From: a virus
DNA length: 64,000 nt
IMG/VR virus record: IMGVR_UViG_3300022562_001757
Location: 1-64,000 of that record
Direction: 5' to 3' (one strand)
How positions within the stretch are numbered: position 1 is the stretch's first letter; every line of letters starts with the position of its first letter. The position numbers and the translations under genes were made by a program. The notes below the pieces were generated by a model. The model was not told the origin of the DNA and did no database searches. It saw nothing but the letters and a program-made list of their open reading frames with translations. This document shows positions 7,605 to 14,722 of this stretch, one piece after another.

Positions 7605-7690
7605 AATCCATGGCCCGACTTGAACGGGCTGGCTTCCAAGCGCACAGACATAGTGCGGCTTTTCGGGCATGGCGCCGCTACCATCGACAG
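7605..7690 (-). other. tRNA-like segment with canonical T-arm (degenerate tRNA?)
   Basis: On the minus strand, a 5-bp T-stem GCCCG/CGGGC encloses TTCAAGT (7629-7613). Upstream, CGCAC and GTGCG pair around a 7-nt loop, but the loop lacks U33. A possible acceptor (GTCGATG with CATGGAT) has one mismatch, and no good D-arm is seen. It is probably a decayed tRNA or unusual tRNA-like RNA at the end of the tRNA cluster. The rest of 7561-7863 shows only a 6-bp hairpin (CAGATA/TATCTG, 7687-7703). Confidence 0.35.
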
Positions 7691-7816
7691 ATATGTCCTA
7701 TCTGCCCTACGGTGCTTGACGGCATCAGTACCGTCTCTAAAGGCCAGCACCGCATGACCTACTGCATGACCGCCACACGACAAGAGACGCGGTCTGAGGC
7801 TAGCAGCGGAGCCTTT

Positions 7817-7857
7817 TAGACGCACCCAGACTTGAACTGGGAACTTTGTTGTTACAA
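7817..7857 (-). tRNA. tRNA 3' half, Thr(TGT)-like, split from its 5' half
   Basis: Read on the minus strand from U33: T, TGT (anticodon position, 7856-7854), AA, CAACA (39-43), AAGTT (44-48), T-stem CCCAG/CTGGG around TTCAAGT, acceptor strand TGCGTCT, discriminator A at 7817; no encoded CCA. Every element has standard length. The matching acceptor strand AGACGCA lies 0.7 kb away at 8524-8518 beyond an HNH gene. The 5' strand of the anticodon stem (expected TGTTG) is not found, so the tRNA is likely broken unless unusual processing occurs. Confidence 0.6.
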
Positions 7858-7863
7858 TATAGC

Positions 7864-8493
7864 ATGAAAGCAAAACCAATGGTCAAATTAAAGTGCACGC
7901 ATTGCGGAAAACTGTTCCTTCGTAATGCGAGTCATTATCAACAAAACCTAGAGCGGCAGCAACGCATATTCTGCTCACTCGTTTGCCAAAATGAAGGAAA
8001 GAAGAAGGCATGCCAAGAACACGCTTGTAAAAACTGTGGAACGCCTACCAAGAACCCAAAGTTTTGCTCCAGAGCGTGCAGTGCTACCTATAACAACCGT
8101 AGAAGTCCAAAACGCAAGCTCCAGAAGTTGTGCAAAGTTTGCGGAAAAGCTATTAATGCCAAAGTAACCTATTGTTCTGCCTGTTTTAGGCAAAAGTGCC
8201 AGCGTATAGACAATTTGCGCCTGCAAGACGTTCAAGCACACTATGGGTCCAGAAATAGTTACACCACTATGGTTCGCCAACGGGCACGTCATGCTGCTGA
8301 GGCGCTTGGCATTCTGTCCTATTGCAGCGTTTGCGGTTACAGTGCGCATGTGCACTGCTGTCATATCAAACCCGTTAGCGCCTTTCCACTTACCACTAAG
8401 CTCAAAGTAGTTAATAGAGCTAGCAATTTGGTTGGCCTATGCCCAAATCACCATTGGGAATTCGACCACGGGTTGCTAAAATTACCTAAGTAG
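7864..8493 (+). CDS. HNH endonuclease with zinc fingers, inserted in a tRNA gene
   Basis: 210 residues from ATG 7864, on the strand opposite to its neighbours. N-terminal CxxC zinc-finger modules: CTHCGKLF...FCSLVC, CKNCGTP...FCSRAC, CKVCGK...YCSAC. C-terminal HNH: CSVCGYSAHVHCCHIKPVSA...NLVGLCPNHHWEFDHG. The finger pattern resembles that of the intein-nested nuclease at 2883-3779 although the nuclease domains differ. It lies exactly between two halves of one tRNA gene and looks more AT-rich than its surroundings, consistent with a mobile homing element. No good ribosome binding site was seen; the frame is open from 7846. Confidence 0.88.
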   Translation: MKAKPMVKLKCTHCGKLFLRNASHYQQNLERQQRIFCSLVCQNEGKKKACQEHACKNCGTPTKNPKFCSRACSATYNNRRSPKRKLQKLCKVCGKAINAKVTYCSACFRQKCQRIDNLRLQDVQAHYGSRNSYTTMVRQRARHAAEALGILSYCSVCGYSAHVHCCHIKPVSAFPLTTKLKVVNRASNLVGLCPNHHWEFDHGLLKLPK

Positions 8494-8498
8494 GGCCG

Positions 8499-8524
8499 GC
8501 GCTCTACCATTGAGCTATGCGTCT
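8499..8524 (-). tRNA. tRNA 5' half (acceptor and D-arm), split
   Basis: Minus strand: acceptor AGACGCA (8524-8518), TA, D-stem GCTC, loop AATGGTA, GAGC, then G26. All lengths are canonical. The acceptor pairs 7/7 with TGCGTCT at 7824-7818. After position 26 the sequence continues CCGGCCCTACTT, which runs into the complement of the HNH gene end and does not pair with the 3' half's CAACA. Confidence 0.6.
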
Positions 8525-8531
8525 GCACCCT

Positions 8532-8795
8532 CTAGTCCTGCGTTTCAATGCACGACAGCTCTTTACCGAGTCCCAACAGCGCATACGCTAAATGAGCCAG
8601 CAACTCTGCATCATGTACACGTTGCACGGTGTCACCACGATCCCCATCCAGCACGCTACCAGCAACAGCGGCCAAGCGCGCCCGCAGCACGGCCTCCACG
8701 CCTGCTTGGTAGCTTCCATTCAGCAGAGGCGTACCGTCCAGGGTTTCCCCGAAATATCGCGCCAATGCCTCAGCGATTGTCATGCGCCGGCTCAT
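8532..8795 (-). CDS. Unknown small protein
   Basis: 87 residues from ATG 8795 (MSRRMTIAEALARYFGETLD), which overlaps the upstream stop as ATGA and has AAGGA about 9 nt upstream. The sequence is helical and Ala/Leu-rich with conserved-looking EAVLRARLAAVAGSVLDGDR. No recognised domain. It is coupled to the zinc-ribbon gene 8792-8998. Its stop lies 8 nt downstream of the split tRNA, in transcript order just before it. Confidence 0.6.
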   Translation of the reverse strand: MSRRMTIAEALARYFGETLDGTPLLNGSYQAGVEAVLRARLAAVAGSVLDGDRGDTVQRVHDAELLAHLAYALLGLGKELSCIETQD

Positions 8796-8998
8796 CCGTG
8801 CTCTTCCTTTTTCAGCGCGCTCCTCATAGCGCAATGGTGGCACAAGTCACGTCCGCCGTCTTGGCGCCGCCACAGGCGCAGCGTTTCCAAGTTTTTTCTT
8901 AGTAGGTGTGGCTTGGCACCCGAATACGTGTAGCCGTGCCCGTAGGTGTCGTCTACGACTTTGCACTCGTCGCAAACGATCCGGATTTCGATACTCAT
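8792..8998 (-). CDS. Small zinc-ribbon protein
   Basis: 68 residues from ATG 8998 (MSIEIRIVCDECKVVDDTYG). CDEC near the start and CHHC near the end would bind one zinc ion, as in many small phage zinc-ribbon proteins. The start codon lies only 2 nt from the 3' end of the tRNA-Ala gene, so it is probably transcribed from the tRNA promoter. The frame is open upstream through the tRNA, but that part is an artefact. Function unknown. Confidence 0.6.
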   Translation of the reverse strand: MSIEIRIVCDECKVVDDTYGHGYTYSGAKPHLLRKNLETLRLWRRQDGGRDLCHHCAMRSALKKEEHG

Positions 8999-9000
8999 AG

Positions 9001-9073
9001 TGGAGGATATCGGGATCGAACCGATGACCCCCGCCGTGCAAGGGCGGTGCTCTCCCAGCTGAGCTAATCCCCC
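9001..9073 (-). tRNA. tRNA-Ala (TGC)
   Basis: 73 nt. Acceptor GGGGGAT pairs with ATCCTCC including the G3-U70 wobble that marks tRNA-Ala; D-stem GCTC/GAGC; anticodon stem CCGCC/GGCGG around CTTGCAC (anticodon TGC); T-arm ATCGG/CCGAT around TTCGATC; discriminator A. CCA is not encoded. It lies 4 nt from the next tRNA. Confidence 0.95.
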
Positions 9074-9077
9074 GGGA

Positions 9078-9149
9078 TAGCGGCGGTCGGAATTGAACCG
9101 ACGTAGGCAGGCGTATGAGACCCGCTCGGAAGCCAGCATCCTCACCGCT
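9078..9149 (-). tRNA. tRNA with CAT anticodon (Met or Ile2)
   Basis: 72 nt. Acceptor AGCGGTG pairs with CGCCGCT, discriminator A; T-arm GTCGG/CCGAC around TTCAATT; anticodon loop CTCATAC, with stem CGGGT/GCCTG that includes two wobble pairs. The D-arm is unusual: AGGATGCTGGCTTCCGAG pairs only as GGA/TCC. CAT could read AUG, or AUA after lysidine modification. It is first in the tRNA transcript. Confidence 0.8.
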
Positions 9150-9157
9150 GACCTGAC

Positions 9158-9185
9158 ATTATAGCGTGCCATCGTAATGTGTCTA
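9158..9185 (-). promoter_or_regulatory. tRNA-cluster promoter
   Basis: TAGACA (9185-9180), 16-bp spacer, perfect TATAAT (9163-9158), ending 8 nt before the CAT tRNA. It lacks the spacer core of the TTGACA element family, so it looks like an unregulated sigma70-type promoter. Confidence 0.75.
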
Positions 9186-9197
9186 GCGTTCCACTGC

Positions 9198-9962
9198 TCA
9201 GTCGGTCTTATCTTTAGCGTCTACCACGCTAGCTTCCAGCTGCACTGCTGGTACTTTGGCGAGCGGTTTCGGCACCACGGTGGCCGCCAATGGCATTGGC
9301 CTAGGTGCTACTGCTGCTGGCCTAGGTGCTACTGGCTGAGTATCCCTTGCGATTTTCAAAGCGTGCCGCCCATCTACAGAAATGGCAGCAGACTTGGAAA
9401 TCTCATTGAAGATCACCAGTCCGCGATCATGTAGTGTTTTAGCCACATAGATGTTTGGCCCGCGCAAGAAAAGGCGCTTGCTAGTCGAAAGGCTTTCTAG
9501 CAGCTGCCGTTGCGGAACAGTAAGTCTTGGCATCCAGGAATCGGCAGATTTCTCATCCTCGTCGTCGTCCTCGTCGTCGTCCTCGTCGTCCTCATCCTCG
9601 TCGTCGTCTAGATCGTCGTCGTCGTCGTCCTCATCCTCGTCGTCGTCTAGATCGTCCTCGTCGTCATCTTCATCGTCGTCTAGATCGTCCTCATCCTCGT
9701 CATCATCCTCGTCATCATCCTCGTCATCATCCTCGTCATCATCCTCCTCGCCCCAGTCGTCGTCGGCGCACCCACGTCCCCATTCATGGAAGTTGTGGCA
9801 CAAATTTACATATCCGGCATCGGCTACCGCTTCTGCGAGGTCCTCCCACAGATTACGGATGGCTGGTGGAATTTTCTTGGGGTTCGCCAGCACCAATGCG
9901 ATGGCGTTGTTGATGATGGAAAGGTCCGCTGACAACCTCGTTGGACGATAGACTTTTGCCAT
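9198..9962 (-). CDS. Paralogue family member with extreme Asp/Glu tract
   Basis: 254 residues from ATG 9962 (MAKVYRPTRLSADLSIINNA), with GGAGA 8-9 nt upstream. N-terminal helical module (INNAIALVLANPKKIPPAIR...AVADAGYV), then about 65 residues made almost only of Asp, Glu and Leu, then a module with LTVPQRQLLESL and FLRGPNIYVAKTLHDRGLVI, then a Pro/Ala/Val-rich tail. Both modules recur in 10322-11083 and 11122-11598. The second module looks like a small winged-helix-type domain (inferred). The acidic tract might mimic DNA or bind basic proteins. Confidence 0.75.
   Translation of the reverse strand: MAKVYRPTRLSADLSIINNAIALVLANPKKIPPAIRNLWEDLAEAVADAGYVNLCHNFHEWGRGCADDDWGEEDDDEDDDEDDDEDDDEDEDDLDDDEDDDEDDLDDDEDEDDDDDDLDDDEDEDDEDDDEDDDEDEKSADSWMPRLTVPQRQLLESLSTSKRLFLRGPNIYVAKTLHDRGLVIFNEISKSAAISVDGRHALKIARDTQPVAPRPAAVAPRPMPLAATVVPKPLAKVPAVQLEASVVDAKDKTD
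9553..9753 (-). repeat. Trinucleotide-rich low-complexity tract (poly Asp/Glu)
   Basis: About 200 bp made of GAC, GAT and GAG codons on the minus strand, with four short Asp-Leu-Asp interruptions (CTAGATC-like). The imperfect larger unit is about 36-57 bp. It encodes the acidic stretch of the 9198-9962 protein and probably expands and contracts by slippage. Confidence 0.9.
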
Positions 9963-9988
9963 TTTTGGTCTCTCCGTTGTGCCGTCTG

Positions 9989-10285
9989 CTACTTCTTGCT
10001 GTGGCGTGCGCGGTGGTCTATGCACACATTGCAGCGGCACTCTACCTCGTCCTCAACCTTGATAGAAGTAAAAATCTCCACGCTACCGAAAAATTCTCCG
10101 GCCATCCCGCCTTCACCAAATAATGATCCATCGACCGGTGGAGCATACATGCTACGAATGACCTTCAATGGACGGTAAAACGCTCGCTGAGATGTCTGCT
10201 GGCAGGCTTCTTGCGCAGACTGTGCCTCTACGTACACCGGAATCAGCGGCCCGATTGAGCTGTGAAATACTACTTTGTAGTGCAT
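9989..10285 (-). CDS. Unknown 98-aa protein
   Basis: Begins MHYKVVFHSSIGPLIPVYVE at ATG 10285, with a beta-strand-rich N-terminus, AQSAQEACQQTSQRAFYRPL helix and a C-terminal CRCNVC. The ribosome binding site is weak. It sits between two members of the acidic/winged-module paralogue family but shares neither module. Function unknown. Confidence 0.6.
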   Translation of the reverse strand: MHYKVVFHSSIGPLIPVYVEAQSAQEACQQTSQRAFYRPLKVIRSMYAPPVDGSLFGEGGMAGEFFGSVEIFTSIKVEDEVECRCNVCIDHRARHSKK

Positions 10286-10321
10286 CGTTAGGTGCCGTTT
10301 TCAATTCTTGCCGTACGCTGT

Positions 10322-11083
10322 CTAGTCTACTTTTGCCGCCTCCGTCTTAGCAGCTTTGGCTGCCTCCAGACGCGCTTTCTTCGCAGCTCTGGCCGCAAGA
10401 AACTCCTTGCCGGCAGCAGTTGCAGAAGCCCAATGGTAGGGATCGACGTAGCAAAGGGTAGCAAGACCCCAGTCTTCAAGCACTTTTGCTGCGCGATGTA
10501 GTGCGCCACCGCTAACGTCCACGACGCCAAGCTTGCCGATGTCAGACAAAAGGCGCTGCTGTGGAGCATTGAGCTGCGACCACTGCATTTTGTACTCTTT
10601 TAAGCTGCCGTTCTTGACTTCTCTGGCAGCGAGTTGCGCTCTTCCGGCAGCCGTGATGCTGGCAAAGTAGCTGTTCAAGTTGCTCTTGGACAGCAGCACA
10701 AGCCCATGCTTTTGGAGTATCGACGCCACCTGTAGCTTAGGGCCTCTTACGTGCTTTCTGCCAACGTGCTCGCCGACTTCGATTAAGAGTTGCCTTTGTG
10801 GATACGTAAGTTGCGACCACTTCCGTGGCTGCGCTCGGTTTTTCTCTTCGACAGCGTCTTCTTTCATGTACCCTGCATCGCGGACTGCGGCAACAAGGTC
10901 TGCCCACTGCGCGTAGATGACGTCCGGTACGTCTCCGGGATCAACAATGGACATTTCTACGGCGCAATCAATGAGAACGAGATGAGCTGCCATGTAAGCC
11001 TTAGTTGCCGTCTGTGCCTCCAGCACGCGCTGTCCTCGATACGTGCGTCGACGGTTGGCTTTGACCTCTTCAGTCCTTTTCAT
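10322..11083 (-). CDS. Paralogue family member with two copies of the C-terminal module
   Basis: 253 residues. N-terminal helical module (LIDCAVEMSIVDPGDVPDVI...AVRDAGYM) is followed by two tandem copies of the LT-PQ-LL module: LTYPQRQLLIEVGEHVGRKH with VRGPKLQVASILQKHGLVLL, then LNAPQQRLLSDIGKLGVVDV with AAKVLEDWGLATL. Each copy ends in an Ala-rich A-IT-AGR segment. The C-terminus is a basic Ala/Lys helix. The architecture looks like a nucleic-acid-binding protein with repeated winged-helix-like units (inferred). It is a tandem duplicate of its neighbours on both sides. Confidence 0.75.
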   Translation of the reverse strand: MKRTEEVKANRRRTYRGQRVLEAQTATKAYMAAHLVLIDCAVEMSIVDPGDVPDVIYAQWADLVAAVRDAGYMKEDAVEEKNRAQPRKWSQLTYPQRQLLIEVGEHVGRKHVRGPKLQVASILQKHGLVLLSKSNLNSYFASITAAGRAQLAAREVKNGSLKEYKMQWSQLNAPQQRLLSDIGKLGVVDVSGGALHRAAKVLEDWGLATLCYVDPYHWASATAAGKEFLAARAAKKARLEAAKAAKTEAAKVD

Positions 11084-11121
11084 TGGCCGTTTCCATTCTG
11101 CTGGCAGTCCTCGCCATCTGT

Positions 11122-11598
11122 CTAGCCCCAGTTATCGCATTCATCCCAGTCAAGCAATGCTTTTCCAGCAGGAGTAATGCTCGCAAAATAGTTGCGCGAA
11201 TCCGTACTTTCCAGCAATGCTAGACCATGTCGCTGGAGTGAATTTGCCACCGCCAGCTTTGGACCCCGTACGCGCATCTTTCCTGGACAGTCCAGATCGA
11301 ATAGAAGCTGCTTCTGCGGCTCCGTTAGCTTCGACCATTTCGGGAGGTTCGTTGCTGCCGATATTTCCGCTGCACTGTCGTGCTGCTTCGGCTCTTCTAC
11401 ATAGCCGGCCTTGCTCACCGCGACGACGAGGTCCTTCCACAGTGGATAGAGCGCATCGCTGACGTCGTTCGGATCGGCCAACGCTAGCTCGATGGCGCGG
11501 TCGAGGATGGCAAAGTGAACATCCACTCTGGCTTTAGTGGCTTTCCAGATGCCCATCATGCGACGGCAGCGGCTGGATTGTCGAGGCTTAGTAGTCAT
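11122..11598 (-). CDS. Paralogue family member, short form
   Basis: 158 residues from ATG 11598 (MTTKPRQSSRCRRMMGIWKA). One helical module (LDRAIELALADPNDVSDALY...AVSKAGYVEEP) and one LTEPQKQLLFDLDCPGKMRV module with RGPKLAVANSLQRHGLALLE and FASITPAGKALL. It is the simplest member of the trio and perhaps closest to the ancestral form. The TACCAA -10 of the promoter at 11605-11633 lies only 6 nt before the ATG, so the mRNA may be leaderless. No ribosome binding site is visible. Confidence 0.75.
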   Translation of the reverse strand: MTTKPRQSSRCRRMMGIWKATKARVDVHFAILDRAIELALADPNDVSDALYPLWKDLVVAVSKAGYVEEPKQHDSAAEISAATNLPKWSKLTEPQKQLLFDLDCPGKMRVRGPKLAVANSLQRHGLALLESTDSRNYFASITPAGKALLDWDECDNWG

Positions 11599-11604
11599 GC
11601 ATTT

Positions 11605-11633
11605 TTGGTAGCACCGCGATATCACGATGTCAA
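11605..11633 (-). promoter_or_regulatory. Promoter/operator family element
   Basis: TTGACA (11633-11628), 17-bp spacer beginning TCGTGATATCGCG, then TACCAA (11610-11605). The spacer core matches the family consensus (CGTRATAYCGY). Transcription would be expected to start at or next to the ATG at 11598. Confidence 0.65.
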
Positions 11634-11644
11634 TAAAATTGTGG

Positions 11645-12136
11645 CTAGCTATCTCTTGGCATTCGGCCGTAATCGCTGTCGGTGAATAGCAGCTTCACCG
11701 AAACAACCTCGGTGCCAGATTCCATTACCAAGCACCAGCTAACGGTATAGGCATGGCGGCTAAGGTTGACCACGTCGCAGAACTCGGCCAAGTCTTGCTT
11801 CCACTGAGGAATTTCGTCGCGACGATTGAGTACGTCAGGATATTTTCCTAGCTTGACGAATTCTGTCGACCGCATTGCCGCTACCAGCAGCCCAGCGTTT
11901 CGAGGAAAAACATTGATGCGGTTTTGCCATTCTGGCAAGTTGGCCGTCTGCTCAATGTCCTCCCGCAAGTTGCTCCTTCCCGTCCCCAGTGCACGATCTG
12001 CCTCCATGGCGTCTTCTGGTAGCCAATCATCATCGGATGTGGTGACGCGGAAGCCATAAAACAACACCGCATTGAGCGGCTTAGCTGTTTTTGACCCAGT
12101 GCTGAGCATGTAGTGGAGGGTTTCTAGCGCACTCAT
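11645..12136 (-). CDS. Unknown 163-aa protein
   Basis: Begins MSALETLHYMLSTGSKTAKP. It looks like a soluble mixed alpha/beta protein (NAVLFYGFRVTTSDDDWLPE, RHAYTVSWCLVMESGTEVVS). No family recognised and no paralogue in the window. It lies between the fibre gene at 12225 and the paralogue trio; the 88-nt gap upstream shows no clear promoter. Confidence 0.65.
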   Translation of the reverse strand: MSALETLHYMLSTGSKTAKPLNAVLFYGFRVTTSDDDWLPEDAMEADRALGTGRSNLREDIEQTANLPEWQNRINVFPRNAGLLVAAMRSTEFVKLGKYPDVLNRRDEIPQWKQDLAEFCDVVNLSRHAYTVSWCLVMESGTEVVSVKLLFTDSDYGRMPRDS

Positions 12137-12224
12137 CTGTTCTCACGTCCTGATAGTAAAGGGCTACCACATGAGCGGTAATGCCCAAGAGTAGCGACAT
12201 GAACGGCAAAACTCAAGCAGAAAA

Positions 12225-14177
12225 TCAGGGATAATCGACGCGCAGCACGTAGAGGTGCACGGCGTCTTGATGGCGACACTGGACCGGCATGTGCAAAATG
12301 CCGAAGAGGAACCAGGTGCCAATTTCGGCAGGGAAGGGAGAATCTAGGATCTGGGCAAAAAGTCCCACTTCGCCAATGCGGTCGATGGCCGCTCCAGCAG
12401 GAACGCGGCACCAGTAGTAGACATGCTTTGGCGTTGAGGTGTAGTCGGTCGTCACCTTTGTGATGGGGAATCTGGCGATCTCATTGATGAGCGCCACGTC
12501 AGCTTTTACCACCGGAACGATGGTCTTGGGATCGAGCGGATCGTAGCCGCTATTTCCCACGCCAAATTCCAGCACGGCGTACACGGTGCCGTCACCACCC
12601 GCAGCGCGCGCAATGAAAGTGTCCGCGGCATCGGTGAGCAAAAATGAGCTGCCACCGGATGCTCCGGTCACGTCGGGCGCCGTTTGGATCTCTACCAAGA
12701 CGGCGCTCAAGTAGACCTCGCCCGACAAAATCACCATTCCATATTCGGCATCAAGTGTTCCTGTCGTCCACTTAGTACCAGTTACGGGATGGGTGAAGAA
12801 GTCCTCTTTCACATCAAACCAGGTGGCACCCGTACCTTCAATGCGTACCGGCAATCCCATGTATGTTTCGCCGGTCCAGCGAATGAGAGGCGCTATCACG
12901 GCTTCGGATGTCGTACCTAAGCGCAACCGCAGCCGCACTTGAACATTCAGAATTTGCTCTCCGGCTGGAACGACAAACGTATCCGCGTCCGTGTCGAACG
13001 TCGCATACAGTGCGGTACCAGCAGTGTCCGCGTTGCCACCGACGTAGCTGGCTGCATCATCCGGCGGATTGTCGTCCACGTCTTCCCACCGAGCTTCACC
13101 AGCACCTGGCACCAACGGAGGCAAGTCCGTATGGAAGCCATCGGCTACCGGCACCGCAGTCATTGTGGTAGCAGGTAGGTATTTGAGCCACACATCGGCT
13201 TCCATGGAGGTCATTCTGACTTCTGGACCAGCGTCAACATTGACGAGGCCAATCTCCATGGCGTTCACATCACCCAGGAGCCAGTCTGAGGCGGCCGGTA
13301 AGCCGCTTGGGAAGCCGCTGGAAGGCTCCGTAACCCAGGTCTCGCTGATGGGCTCCCAGGGGCCTCCTGGTTCGACTACGAGGCCGTCTGTCGTGGTAGC
13401 CCCATCGTAGTCCGCACCGCCGCTTCGGATACGCACCTTGACGGTCGCTGGAAGGGTAGCGTCATCGTTGCGCACGAGCGCGCTGGCACGCACCCGGTCG
13501 ATGTCGCCGGGGAACAAGGCCGGTCCGATATCGCCGACGCCAGCGGTGTAGGCATCGAGGGCTGCGGTGGAACTGAGGTAGCTCAAGTTGCCATCGAATG
13601 GCGGAGTCAGATGGCGGAACTTATCGGCGCCTCCTGGTGTGGCTGTCCATCCTGTATGGAAGCCTTCTGCATCCGGAATGGTGGTCCAATGGGGATACAA
13701 TTCCGTGTGTACGTGCAGTTCCATTTTCGTGCAACGTAGCGGCTCACCAGAAATGTAAACCAATCCGATCTGGAGCTTGTTGAGTTTTACCGTATTCCAC
13801 GCATTTCCATCAGGCAGCGTGATGTAGGTACGGTTCTGCTCGATGTACGACGTGCTGCTGATGGTGAAGTCTTCAGAGTCATAATCCACGCCAAGGTAGC
13901 GCAGACGGAAACGAAACGTGGTGGGGTTGGCCAAGGTGGTACGCACCGTTGCGACCAACGTCACACCAGGGATTCTGTGTGGACGAGGGAAATTTGTGAG
14001 GTCGAGGTTCGTCAGCTCAACGGTAAACGCATCGAGCGGTGTGCTGGTATAGACGTAACTGGCGTCGCCATCGTGGTCAGCATCATCGATGTTCTGCCAA
14101 CGTGGCGCCGCGGGCAGTACATTCCACCCGGCGTTGTAGTACCCGATGGCATTCGGGCGAAGGACAAGGTTGGCCAT
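12225..14177 (-). CDS. Tail fibre/virion protein with repeated beta-domains and collar-like tip
   Basis: 650 residues. Three copies of a roughly 170-residue beta-rich module, each opening with a phrase like GYYNAGWNVLP, GFHTGWTATPG or GFHTDLPPLVP, followed by DDAASYV-type and RVR-LR segments that suggest jelly-roll domains. The C-terminus (about 530-650) has RIGEVGLFAQILDSPFPAEI then GTWFLFGILHMPVQ, resembling the tail-collar fibre module (DUF3751-like); it recurs at 14719-15204 and 24016-24456. Probably a distal tail or decoration fibre. It starts 3 nt after the small membrane gene. Confidence 0.8.
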   Translation of the reverse strand: MANLVLRPNAIGYYNAGWNVLPAAPRWQNIDDADHDGDASYVYTSTPLDAFTVELTNLDLTNFPRPHRIPGVTLVATVRTTLANPTTFRFRLRYLGVDYDSEDFTISSTSYIEQNRTYITLPDGNAWNTVKLNKLQIGLVYISGEPLRCTKMELHVHTELYPHWTTIPDAEGFHTGWTATPGGADKFRHLTPPFDGNLSYLSSTAALDAYTAGVGDIGPALFPGDIDRVRASALVRNDDATLPATVKVRIRSGGADYDGATTTDGLVVEPGGPWEPISETWVTEPSSGFPSGLPAASDWLLGDVNAMEIGLVNVDAGPEVRMTSMEADVWLKYLPATTMTAVPVADGFHTDLPPLVPGAGEARWEDVDDNPPDDAASYVGGNADTAGTALYATFDTDADTFVVPAGEQILNVQVRLRLRLGTTSEAVIAPLIRWTGETYMGLPVRIEGTGATWFDVKEDFFTHPVTGTKWTTGTLDAEYGMVILSGEVYLSAVLVEIQTAPDVTGASGGSSFLLTDAADTFIARAAGGDGTVYAVLEFGVGNSGYDPLDPKTIVPVVKADVALINEIARFPITKVTTDYTSTPKHVYYWCRVPAGAAIDRIGEVGLFAQILDSPFPAEIGTWFLFGILHMPVQCRHQDAVHLYVLRVDYP

Positions 14178-14180
14178 CGT

Positions 14181-14309
14181 TTACATGCGTCCAATCAAGA
14201 GCGCCAATGCTAGCAAGGTAATTGAAGCAACCAAGACCCACCACCACACGGGAGGGCGTTTTTTGCCCTGCACTTCGCGAAGAATGCGGAGGATCTCTTT
14301 GCGCTCCAT
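14181..14309 (-). CDS. Small single-pass membrane protein (42 aa)
   Basis: ATG 14309 to TAA 14181, with GGAG 8-9 nt upstream. The N-terminus is charged (MERKEILRILREVQGKKRPP) and the rest is one hydrophobic helix (VWWWVLVASITLLALALLIG) ending RM. One transmembrane segment with a cytoplasmic N-terminus is likely. It sits between two fibre genes and stops 3 nt before the next start. It could be a holin-like, spanin-like or assembly-related peptide; the sequence does not decide. Confidence 0.7.
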   Translation of the reverse strand: MERKEILRILREVQGKKRPPVWWWVLVASITLLALALLIGRM

Positions 14310-14356
14310 CGGTCACACTCCAAGCTAAGCACGGTTTTTTGCCTCAACAGATGGCG

Positions 14357-14722
14357 CTAGTGGCATGTCACTGCCAGCACAGCGTTTTTGACTTGAGCAA
14401 GCCACAAGTCTAACTGGCGGCGCCAAGCACTATACTCACGCGATTGTGGCTGCATATTTGGCGGCGGTGACGGCGCTGCGGCTGTCACGATGGCTTTGTA
14501 TTGAAGATGCTCTGGAAGACAACGACGTGCTTTGGACGCGTAGTCAGCATTGGGGCAACAAATAGCCCACGCCACTGCATGGCCAAGCTGTGTACCGTCA
14601 CGTCCATAAAAAACGTTGGTGTCGGTATCGAACTTCCATGCGTCGTGTACCAGGTTGCCTTGCTCGTCGAACAAGGTAATACCGGTGAGCCATCGTTCGA
14701 TAGCATTGCGATCGATGATCAT
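14357..14722 (-). CDS. Unknown 121-aa protein in the fibre cluster
   Basis: Begins MIIDRNAIERWLTGITLFDE and overlaps the previous stop (ATGA). The middle has FDTDTNVFYGRDGTQLGHAV and a Cys pair; the end is a helix with Trp residues (YSAWRRQLDLWLAQVKNAVL). Tight coupling to the collar-like gene upstream suggests a tail-fibre assembly or virion role. No family recognised. Confidence 0.6.
   Translation of the reverse strand: MIIDRNAIERWLTGITLFDEQGNLVHDAWKFDTDTNVFYGRDGTQLGHAVAWAICCPNADYASKARRCLPEHLQYKAIVTAAAPSPPPNMQPQSREYSAWRRQLDLWLAQVKNAVLAVTCH

Noticed and set aside
7846-8493. Group I intron within the split tRNA
   Set aside because: The HNH gene fills nearly the whole insert and is antisense to the tRNA. 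No P7/P3-type core could be recognised, and the two tRNA pieces do not rebuild an anticodon stem.
9451-9951. Plus-strand Ser-rich frame over the acidic tract
   Set aside because: Opposite-strand reading of the Asp/Glu trinucleotide tract; the minus-strand product has two paralogues.
12137-12224. Possible small ORF MSLLLGITAHVVALYYQDVR in the gap
   Set aside because: No ribosome binding site and it runs into the following gene in another frame; support too weak.
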